A stretch of 64,000 nucleotides of DNA from Hellea sp. (GTDB lineage: Bacteria > Pseudomonadota > Alphaproteobacteria > Caulobacterales > Maricaulaceae), in assembly GCA_020629135.1 (NCBI GenBank), contig JAHDDX010000006.1, forward strand, positions 1 to 64,000, in the 5' to 3' direction. The notes under the pieces were generated by a model that did no database searches, was not told the origin of the DNA, and saw only the letters and a program-made list of their open reading frames with translations. Both the position numbers and the translations under genes were made by a program. Position 1 is the stretch's first letter. Each line of letters begins with the position of its first letter. Shown here one piece after another: positions 57,890-64,000 of this stretch.

Positions 57890-58048
57890 TCAGTATCCTT
57901 GATATACATATTCAACTCGCCCAAACGGAAAATGGCTGATGAAATAGACGATCATCACGGCGACGATGAGTATTGTGGCAAATCGTAAAGTAGCGGAAAG
58001 AATGCTCTTTGCGGTCATTGGAGAAGTTTGTTTTAACTCGTCTGCCAT
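57890..58048 (-). CDS. DltX-like single-span microprotein (52 aa)
   Basis: This ORF is below the track's cut-off. It encodes a polar N-terminus (MADELKQTSPMTAKS), one transmembrane segment (LRFATILIVAVMIVYFI) and an aromatic C-terminus ending VEYVYQGY. Its ATG overlaps the MBOAT stop codon by one base (TAATG), and the ligase starts 17 nt after its stop, so it is translationally coupled within the operon. The final hexapeptide YVYQGY fits the pattern of DltX's FIYNEF (aromatic, aliphatic, Tyr, Asn/Gln, any, aromatic-COOH). In Dlt systems the conserved DltX Tyr is reported to relay the acyl group between MBOAT and DltD; the same role here is inference. Confidence 0.82.
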   Translation of the reverse strand: MADELKQTSPMTAKSILSATLRFATILIVAVMIVYFISHFPFGRVEYVYQGY

Positions 58049-59202
58049 TAGAAAATCCTAAACAATGTTTGAAACACGGTATCCATGTCGGGGGCATTTG
58101 CCATGAACGAAAGAAAGGACACCCAAATCATCGTGATTGCCCATCCAATAACACCGATCCCGATTTTAAGGGCCAAGGGTAGTGAGGTAAACCTTTTAGC
58201 AAAACGTCGCTTGAGCAACAAGAATATTATCAGGAAACCGCCATGGCCGACGCCCCATAACAGGTATTGAATTCCGACAGAGTGCCAAAGACCGACTATA
58301 ACGAATGCGAGGAATAAAGCGATGTAAGGTCTTTTCAGAGAAACGACCATTCTAAAGTAGAGATATTTACTTAGGAACTGCCCAAGGGATATGTGCCAAC
58401 GATTCCAAAACTCTTCCGGCGTGCGGGCTAAAAAAGGATAACGAAAGTTTTCTCGAATTCGAATCCCGAAAAATGCGGCTAAGCCAATGGCAAAGCTCGT
58501 ATATCCTGTGAAATTGATATAAAGATAGAGGAATTTCAGGAGAATAATTCCGAGAACACTTATGCCGTTAATTTCCGGGTTGATCACGCCGTTTTCGGTA
58601 TAGGCAGCCAAGACGTTAAGTAATATGTTCTGCCCAACATAAAATGAAAGTATAAAGCCTTCTAACATCCGGCTGATGCCAAAACCGATATTTGACAAAT
58701 TGGGATTGGCCTGCATGACGGTATCGCTAAACGTATTTCTATCTTCAATTGGCCCAGAAGAAAAAATCGGGAAAAAAGAATTCAAGAGTAAAATCGTGCC
58801 CAAACCAGCGCGTTTGCCGCTAGAGGCCGCATCTATGAGAACGCTGGAGGATTTCATAATAACGTATGAAAGCCCTAAAACTGCAATCGGTTCTTTTTTG
58901 AGGTCGAGCCAAAATAGGGGAAGAACAAGTATGGTAAGGCTTCCCCAGAACGCTAATCTTTTCAATAATTTTGAGGATCCGTGATGGGTTCGTACCCAGA
59001 CAAGTGCGACTTCGGAAACCGCCACCCAGATTGTAATGCCAATACAGGCCGCCGCCGCGAGGACAGACTCAAATGCTATGAGCCCCAAAGAAATAAAGAT
59101 GAGCCAAAATCGGCGTATCTGAACGGCACTTGGAGGAATCAGCCAGTAAACAGGGGCGGCCAAGAATAAAAATAACAGGACGGTTTGTGGTTGAGTAAAC
59201 AT
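58048..59202 (-). CDS. MBOAT family O-acyltransferase (DltB/AlgI-like)
   Basis: The 384-aa polytopic protein has the MBOAT core: YINFTGYTSFAIGLAAFFGIRIRENFRYPFLARTPEEFWNRWHISLGQFL (WNRWH at 266-270), the conserved His307 in VGLWHS and the second His320 in GVGHGG. DltB and AlgI share these motifs and move acyl groups across the membrane. Its coupling to the microprotein (TAATG) and position with the carrier and ligase genes point to DltB-like work. It is shorter than AlgI. Confidence 0.92.
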   Translation of the reverse strand: MFTQPQTVLLFLFLAAPVYWLIPPSAVQIRRFWLIFISLGLIAFESVLAAAACIGITIWVAVSEVALVWVRTHHGSSKLLKRLAFWGSLTILVLPLFWLDLKKEPIAVLGLSYVIMKSSSVLIDAASSGKRAGLGTILLLNSFFPIFSSGPIEDRNTFSDTVMQANPNLSNIGFGISRMLEGFILSFYVGQNILLNVLAAYTENGVINPEINGISVLGIILLKFLYLYINFTGYTSFAIGLAAFFGIRIRENFRYPFLARTPEEFWNRWHISLGQFLSKYLYFRMVVSLKRPYIALFLAFVIVGLWHSVGIQYLLWGVGHGGFLIIFLLLKRRFAKRFTSLPLALKIGIGVIGWAITMIWVSFLSFMANAPDMDTVFQTLFRIF

Positions 59203-59207
59203 CGATT

Positions 59208-59984
59208 TTATTTTTCAGTGGAATTTGCAAGCTGGGTCAAAACGTCTTCAAATGCGCCGATCTCGCAAGTTTTCATACTTTTGCTGATAAAGGCGTCTAC
59301 AGGCGCATTTGGGGCAATGACACATAATTTATCATTTTCAGAGCTAAAATAGGTCTGGACGAGGCTCCAGCCAGATGGTGCGGCTTCAATCGAAAAATTT
59401 TCTGGCAATTCGTGATGGCTGCCAAATAAGCCCAGCAACATACCGTTAATAGATGTTTGAAGCAGGAAAAAAGTCTGACGCGTTTGCTCCAAATTTATAA
59501 TGGTTTTGTTTTTAGGTTTCGATTTTGGGTCCAGTTTATATGAAAATGCTAATCTTTTAGAATTTGCGTCGCTATACCATCCGGTCTGGTCAAATTGGAC
59601 AAAAACTGGTGTGTCTACTTTTAACTGAGACATCCGAAGCAAGCAGGCATGAACCTCATTGAGCGCTTTGGTCGGGGTGGCACAATACCCGACTTTTTCT
59701 GATCCCTTGGACAAGCTTTTTGCCATTTTTCGAAATTTATGATCGCCAACGATAAAAATGTCTCTCTGCTTGACAGGCTGGGATTGTCTTAGCGACACAC
59801 TCATGGCGTGATGCGGATAAGATGTCAGGGGGCTTTTCATCGATTTATGCAAAAACCGATAAACATCATTACTTGAAAACAATATTAGAATTAACAGAGC
59901 CAAAAGGGCTGTTGTCGCCAATGAGACTGGCGTTCGCCGCCAGGCTGTTTCTTCAAAGGTATTTGTGCCGCTTTGACCGATCAT
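59208..59984 (-). CDS. Membrane-anchored protein of unknown function in the aminoacylation operon
   Basis: The 258-aa product has one N-terminal membrane segment (LATTALLALLILILF) and an extracytoplasmic domain with no motif I recognise. Noted elements are DIFIVGDHKFRKMAKSL after the anchor, KVGYCATPTKALNEVHACLL with two Cys, and a late GWSLVQTYFSS and KLCVIAPNAPVDAFIS. The size and topology parallel the DltD-like protein, but no GDS/GSS nucleophile or D-x-x-H pair is clear. It overlaps the upstream lipoprotein gene by 4 nt and lies 5 nt before the MBOAT gene, so it is probably part of the same complex. Confidence 0.75.
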   Translation of the reverse strand: MIGQSGTNTFEETAWRRTPVSLATTALLALLILILFSSNDVYRFLHKSMKSPLTSYPHHAMSVSLRQSQPVKQRDIFIVGDHKFRKMAKSLSKGSEKVGYCATPTKALNEVHACLLRMSQLKVDTPVFVQFDQTGWYSDANSKRLAFSYKLDPKSKPKNKTIINLEQTRQTFFLLQTSINGMLLGLFGSHHELPENFSIEAAPSGWSLVQTYFSSENDKLCVIAPNAPVDAFISKSMKTCEIGAFEDVLTQLANSTEK

Positions 59985-62632
59985 TTTTGCTGTTCCTTTG
60001 GCGCTTTATCTGAGGTTTTGGGCAATGAATTAAGAAAATCCGAACCGGTAAAATATTGGAACATATTTGAGACAATTTGCTGACACTGCGGATTAACGGG
60101 CCCAACCAGCCTATAGGCGCCCATACTGCCAATTGTGAACACGCCGCCCCCATTATCACCATATGGCGCCTCTGATATTAATCCCGAAAAATGCAAAATT
60201 CCTGCAAATGGTCGACCATTCATAGCCGAATAATTTGGATTAAACATATAAGAGGCTGCTATCATGCTCCTATTTGGATTGGCATAGGAAAGCCATTGGG
60301 AATTTGGAATGAAATGAGGCCCAATGAGTGGCGATCCATCTAATTCTGCGTCAATAAAGGCTGAATTTTTGCAAAATGTATCCATCGGTCCAATTTCTAT
60401 GTTCGTAAAAATAGGATGATTGGCATTTAGAGTATAAGCCATGTCACTATCGTTATAGATCGAAACCGGAATTTGGTGCTGCACCATTTTATCTCTGTCC
60501 AGATAATATCGTACAGCATATCCGCCACTTTCATATGTAGATCCCGTAAGTGTCGCGATTCGTTCATCATTAGGCTCGCGTCGACGCAAATACAAACCGG
60601 TATCTGTGAGATCAACCTTGTTTAAAGCCGGGTTATCGATTGCAGGGTTGGCGCCATCCGATTTATTGATGGCAATCATCTTCCCTTTACGGACCACGCG
60701 ATACCATCCCGTATTTCCCGACATAAACATAAGTCGACCGCCATCTTCAATATGACCGATATAGGCCGAACGAATATTATCATCCCAATATTCATCGTGC
60801 CCAATCACGACCACATTATTGAACCCGTTTAGCTTTGCGGGGTCGCGGCCAATTTCTGACTGCAAGAGATTGACTGTATTATAGCCGCTCTCTTTCAAAT
60901 AATTTGCCACGGCAAGGCTGGATCTGAAGTTATGTTCTGATTTACCCAGGCTGCTATTCAGCGGTCGGTCTAAATTTGCAGCGTAGACCCCATTGGAAAG
61001 CGGAGAAACATAAATAGACCCGCCCCCAAAAGTATTATAAGCCTGCCAGGTATAATCAGGGTGTATGACTGCTATCGAGTTTTCTTCACTCGCGCGTCGG
61101 GGTGGACCCGTAATTTGAAGTAGCGCCGGGCTAAACTGAGCGCCTCCTTTTTCAACATATCTTATGAGGTAGGCCCCAGGGCTTAGTCCTTTGGTGGATA
61201 TGGTTGGATTATTTGATTTGGGGCAAGTTTTCTCGCCGTACCATTGCGTGCAAACTACAGGTAGAATTAAGGAGTTTTGTCCAGATAGATTGATGGATTT
61301 GGCAAGCGACGGAATTGGACCTGTGTCCCAAATTTCTACCCGGTCTAGAAGAAATGGTCGCTGATTTTTTTCGGAAGAAACAAGCAGGTTTACGTCAATT
61401 TTCTTCCCGGATTTCACAATGTGATGCGAAATGCCGCTCGTTAGTATTTCAGTTCCCGTTCGAGAACGCCATGCAAAGCTCATTTCCGGGTATAGATTCT
61501 GAGACAAGGCTCCAGTCGGTTGTACATTTACCAAAAACTTTTTTAGTTCATCTGTAATTGTTATCGCTTCGGATTGTGTTGGATTGGTGGGAAAATTATA
61601 GTCGTTAATCAGGGTTAAAAGGGTTGCAGACGCGGCATCAGAACCCAAAATTGACGCGTAAGAGTAGGCGCCAAGCGCAGCATCGAGCAACTCATTTCCT
61701 GACAATTGACCTTCGGGCGCTTCGACCGTCTTGCCGCGCCCATAAGCCCTCAGCAAATAAGCGCCCAAACTGATTGAAGCATGCGGAGAGCCCTGAAAGC
61801 TTGCGGCCCGGTACCAATAAATGGATTCCGGCGTTAATTTCTGATTCTGGACTGTAAGAAGCCGGGCCAGCTCATATTGGGCGGCATGGTTTCCATTTTG
61901 AGCGGAAGCCCGTAAATTTGCGAACTCATTTGCGGAATTTTTTTGTGCTCTTGATGCATATGCTTTGAGGGCCGACCTATGAGGAAGGTCGTTCGCGTCT
62001 GGTGTCGTATCAATATTGAGCAAAAGACCGTCTGGAATAGGTGTGTTGGCCAGGTTAAAATAATCGTTTAGGGTTGGTGGTAAATTTAAATTGTTGAAAT
62101 CGGCGAACTCTGAGCCTGTAAGCTCACCAGGGTTCAAAAAAACCTGTTTGCGATATAAATCATGAATAAATAATCGGGCCTCTAAACTGCCTTTGAGCGC
62201 GGCTGATCTGGCAAACTGAATGGCGTCAGAATCTGAAAATGCATTTGAAAATGCATTTGAAAATAGCCAATTAGAGAGCAAATAAAGACAATTAGGGTCT
62301 GTCGGCTCTTGGACTGCCTGAGCACTCAGGGGGAAATCGTTTATGGTGCCGTTTAAAATATGACCTTTAATGTTCTGGCACAGCTCAGATCCTTCCACTT
62401 TATCGCTTGAATGGTAGGCCCAAAAAGCATCGTCTGATCGAACAGCTTCGCTGAGTGTATTATTGTCACTCACCGATCCCAACGGGGTCGCACCCGTATA
62501 ATATTCAGAGCTTTTATGAGCGGCCGAAAAATCAATGGGAGAGGCCTGGGGGTTGACGTCTTGTTCGACAGGGGCTTCACCGCAAGACGCCGCAACCAAG
62601 GCAATTAGCGATACAATGAGTGTGCGATTCAC
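59981..62632 (-). CDS. Lipoprotein fusing Sel1-like repeats to an N,N-dimethylformamidase beta-subunit-like C-terminal domain
   Basis: I start this at the GTG at 62632, which has AAAGGA 6 nt upstream; the 883-aa product then begins VNRTLIVSLIALVAASC with a lipobox. Residues of about 100-370 contain Sel1-like helical repeats (AQYELARLLTVQNQKLTPESIYWYRAASFQGSPHASISLGAYL). The C-terminal 450 residues match the dimethylformamidase large-subunit fold: PDYTWQAYNTFGGGSIY, VVVIGHDEYWDDNIRSAYIGHIEDGGRLMFMSGNTGWYRV. The true substrate is unknown. A 12-bp tandem repeat gives SNAFSNAF in the Sel1 region. Confidence 0.8.
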   Translation of the reverse strand: MNRTLIVSLIALVAASCGEAPVEQDVNPQASPIDFSAAHKSSEYYTGATPLGSVSDNNTLSEAVRSDDAFWAYHSSDKVEGSELCQNIKGHILNGTINDFPLSAQAVQEPTDPNCLYLLSNWLFSNAFSNAFSDSDAIQFARSAALKGSLEARLFIHDLYRKQVFLNPGELTGSEFADFNNLNLPPTLNDYFNLANTPIPDGLLLNIDTTPDANDLPHRSALKAYASRAQKNSANEFANLRASAQNGNHAAQYELARLLTVQNQKLTPESIYWYRAASFQGSPHASISLGAYLLRAYGRGKTVEAPEGQLSGNELLDAALGAYSYASILGSDAASATLLTLINDYNFPTNPTQSEAITITDELKKFLVNVQPTGALSQNLYPEMSFAWRSRTGTEILTSGISHHIVKSGKKIDVNLLVSSEKNQRPFLLDRVEIWDTGPIPSLAKSINLSGQNSLILPVVCTQWYGEKTCPKSNNPTISTKGLSPGAYLIRYVEKGGAQFSPALLQITGPPRRASEENSIAVIHPDYTWQAYNTFGGGSIYVSPLSNGVYAANLDRPLNSSLGKSEHNFRSSLAVANYLKESGYNTVNLLQSEIGRDPAKLNGFNNVVVIGHDEYWDDNIRSAYIGHIEDGGRLMFMSGNTGWYRVVRKGKMIAINKSDGANPAIDNPALNKVDLTDTGLYLRRREPNDERIATLTGSTYESGGYAVRYYLDRDKMVQHQIPVSIYNDSDMAYTLNANHPIFTNIEIGPMDTFCKNSAFIDAELDGSPLIGPHFIPNSQWLSYANPNRSMIAASYMFNPNYSAMNGRPFAGILHFSGLISEAPYGDNGGGVFTIGSMGAYRLVGPVNPQCQQIVSNMFQYFTGSDFLNSLPKTSDKAPKEQQK
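62235..62264. repeat. 12-bp in-frame tandem repeat (2.5 copies)
   Basis: GAAAATGCATTT is repeated twice and then begun again (GAAAAT). It lies inside the Sel1-repeat lipoprotein gene and encodes SNAFSNAF; the 12-bp unit keeps the frame. Confidence 0.9.
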
Positions 62633-62711
62633 AGCCTGTCCTTTGTGGGGAGGGGGTTTAGCCAATAAGAGAAGGCCTTATATCAGGTAATATCGGAGCG
62701 GTGTAAAAAAA

Positions 62712-63302
62712 TTAAGGTAATTTTTCTATTTTTGGTGCCGCAAGAAGGATTGAAAACTGATCATCAGGTGTCGCATTAAGAACCTGAAAAACGACTTTCA
62801 TACAAGGGTGTGAGTTTTCAAATGTGTGCGAAACGGAATAAGTTTTCTCTTGGGAAGTCAGGTTGTAGGCTTCAATAGAATATTCTTCTTTTGAGGTCGT
62901 ACAGTCTCTGGCCAGCATTAGCCGAATCTGAGGCTCCAAAGAATCCAATGATTTAAGGTTTATAGAAAACTTGAACGTTTCATGGCTTTCTGGTTGAAAG
63001 TTTTGGACAACATAGGTCAAATCGCCATTCGTTAAAAACCTCAACGCCACTTCGTTTGATTTTTTTTCAATATCCAGCCCAACCGCATAGGCTCTATTGA
63101 GCCAATTTCCAAAAGAGGTCCCGATGACGGCGTCTTCATAGGAAATTTCTGAAAAACTTTCGATCTCTTCCTTTTCATTTACTATCGCGCCAATCTCGCC
63201 GGGTTCTTCGTCGATCCGAGTCTTATCGCTTGAGCAAGAGGACATTAGAATGGCCGTTGGAACAAAAATGAATTTAAAAAGATATCGCATTGAGGGCATC
63301 AT
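62712..63302 (-). CDS. Lipoprotein of unknown function
   Basis: The 196-aa product has a lipoprotein signal (FIFVPTAILMSSC), an acidic linker (DEEPGEIGAIVNEKEEIESF) and a beta-rich domain (DAVIGTSFGNWLNRAYAVGLDIEKKSNEVALRF, VVQNFQPESHETFKFSINLKSL). I recognise no family, though the domain could be a carbohydrate-binding-like sandwich. Start candidates are ATG 63302 (MMPSM) or ATG 63290 (MRYLF); neither has a good ribosome binding site. It lies 79 nt upstream of the Sel1 lipoprotein gene and may be the first gene of the operon. Confidence 0.72.
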   Translation of the reverse strand: MMPSMRYLFKFIFVPTAILMSSCSSDKTRIDEEPGEIGAIVNEKEEIESFSEISYEDAVIGTSFGNWLNRAYAVGLDIEKKSNEVALRFLTNGDLTYVVQNFQPESHETFKFSINLKSLDSLEPQIRLMLARDCTTSKEEYSIEAYNLTSQEKTYSVSHTFENSHPCMKVVFQVLNATPDDQFSILLAAPKIEKLP

Positions 63303-63308
63303 ATTATA
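63303..63308 (-). promoter_or_regulatory. Possible -10 element (TATAAT) before the lipoprotein gene
   Basis: TATAAT on the minus strand lies immediately before the first ATG (63302), so a transcript from it would be leaderless or start at the next ATG (63290). No convincing -35 hexamer is seen at 17 nt. It would be the promoter for the aminoacylation operon if used. Confidence 0.25.
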
Positions 63309-63424
63309 GCAAGAATCCTGTACTAAACCATATAGGGTGGCGCATATCCTTTTATACAGAGAAAGGCGATGACTGCAAAATGAATAAGTTTCACAAAAAG
63401 AATTTTTACACAGACAGTAACTTT

Positions 63425-64000
63425 TTAGGAAGGCTCACCACTTTTAAGTCGGTTTTTTACCACGAGCCACCAAAAGAATATTGGGCCAAGGGGTAAAAAT
63501 ATAATGGCGAGAGCAGCCCGTGTTATCAGGGCGACTGACAGGTTGTCGCCGAAACTCAAGTCATAAGGGGACATGGCCAGATGAAGCGCCCCTTCCAGAC
63601 TGCCAGCAGATGCCGGAAGAATTCTTATTATTAACGCTAAGTCTGAAAGGCTGGACGCCACTATGCTGGCGGCGACGGGAACCTGGGGAAACAGTACTTT
63701 GTAGGCTATTACAAACGCGAAGACAAACCCGAGAGCTTCCAAAAAAGTATAAATACCAATGAATAGAAATGCGCGCCTGTTCTGAGTGTAAGACTGCCAG
63801 TCTTCCAATATTGATTTTACAAATCCTGCCAAGGGGAGCCCGGACGGAATCCAAGAGGGCCGTATCAACATAACAAAAACAAACCCGGATATAATTCCCA
63901 GCATTAGAAGCGCAATTAAAGGGCTTACATAGTTGCCATTTACAGCCAGCCAGAAACACGCCCCGATGGCGATAAGTGCAAATATTGTCCATTCGACTAT
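63425..64000 (-). CDS. Lysylphosphatidylglycerol synthase-type flippase-like membrane protein (5' end beyond window)
   Basis: The reading frame is open to the right edge; 191 codons are visible, 32 more than the track shows. Several hydrophobic segments are present, with AASIVASSLSDLALIIRILPASAGSLEGALHLAM, the conserved PG.LG/EGAL-like element of the UPF0104/LPG synthase membrane domain (as in the MprF flippase half). Family members flip lipids or accompany glycan synthesis. No aminoacyltransferase domain is seen at this C-terminal end. It lies about 120 nt upstream of the lipoprotein gene. Confidence 0.72.
   Translation of the reverse strand: MVEWTIFALIAIGACFWLAVNGNYVSPLIALLMLGIISGFVFVMLIRPSWIPSGLPLAGFVKSILEDWQSYTQNRRAFLFIGIYTFLEALGFVFAFVIAYKVLFPQVPVAASIVASSLSDLALIIRILPASAGSLEGALHLAMSPYDLSFGDNLSVALITRAALAIIFLPLGPIFFWWLVVKNRLKSGEPS

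Noticed and set aside
57912-58097. 61-aa minus-strand ORF in the track (MPPTWIPCFKH...)
   Set aside because: It overlaps the MBOAT 3' end in another frame and the composition is not protein-like; the real gene here is the 52-aa microprotein at 57890-58048, which has the TAATG coupling.

Overview
The window reads as chromosomal DNA of an alphaproteobacterium, most likely of the Hyphomonadaceae/Maricaulales type. The signs are the gene order hemJ-hemE / origin / ppsR-maf-aroE-coaE-dnaQ, the block rho ... mnmE-mnmG-rsmG-parA-parB with parS sites, secB-timA-mltA, an UrcA-family protein and a DUF1244 gene. The taxonomic call is inference from gene content. There is no integrase, transposase, plasmid gene or CRISPR array.

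Layout. 1-6.8 kb: type II secretion operon gspCDEFGHI and the first codons of gspJ, minus strand. 7-10 kb: an unlisted 51-aa membrane protein with a strong terminator, tRNA-Leu(CAA), a single-domain BLUF photoreceptor, a YqaA/DedA-like membrane protein, murI and yqeY. 10.1-17 kb: carA and carB separated by an SDR gene and an M48 protease, then an UrcA protein. 17.2-27.8 kb: parB, parA, rsmG, mnmG, mnmE (two perfect parS palindromes), a PQQ-type sugar dehydrogenase, two small membrane proteins, rho, hemJ, hemE. 27.77-28.15 kb: the probable replication origin, with two perfect and several near-perfect DnaA boxes. 28.15-36.4 kb: ppsR, maf, aroE, coaE, dnaQ, an SRPBCC protein, secB, timA, mltA, an EamA transporter and an Smr protein. 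36.4-45.5 kb: a choice-of-anchor B lipoprotein, hslU and hslV separated by two membrane-protein genes (one an O-antigen ligase-like protein), then a housekeeping operon (FGDN-motif protein, DUF1244, Trm112, Lon-N, thioredoxin-TPR) and a YbaK/ProX deacylase.

45.6-64 kb is an envelope polysaccharide region: ugd, rfbA, rfbB, rfbC (no rfbD), tRNA-Gly(GCC), an OafA-type acyltransferase, a GT2 glycosyltransferase, Wzm/Wzt-type export ABC genes, then a tightly packed minus-strand operon. That operon encodes a sulfotransferase, an acyl carrier protein, a DltD-like SGNH protein, a seryl-tRNA synthetase-like amino acid:carrier protein ligase, an unlisted 52-aa single-span microprotein, an MBOAT acyltransferase, an unknown membrane protein, a Sel1/dimethylformamidase-C lipoprotein and a small lipoprotein. 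A flippase-like membrane protein runs off the edge.

The most interesting signal is that operon. It has a functional counterpart for every component of the Gram-positive Dlt (D-alanylation) machine: ligase, DltC-like carrier, DltB-like MBOAT, DltX-like microprotein and DltD-like SGNH protein. The adenylation enzyme DltA is replaced by a class II aaRS-like ligase. The microprotein ends in YVYQGY, which matches the aromatic-aliphatic-Tyr-amide-x-aromatic pattern of the DltX C-terminus (FIYNEF). I propose an aminoacylation system for a sulfated, ABC-exported envelope polysaccharide. This is inference and has not been tested.
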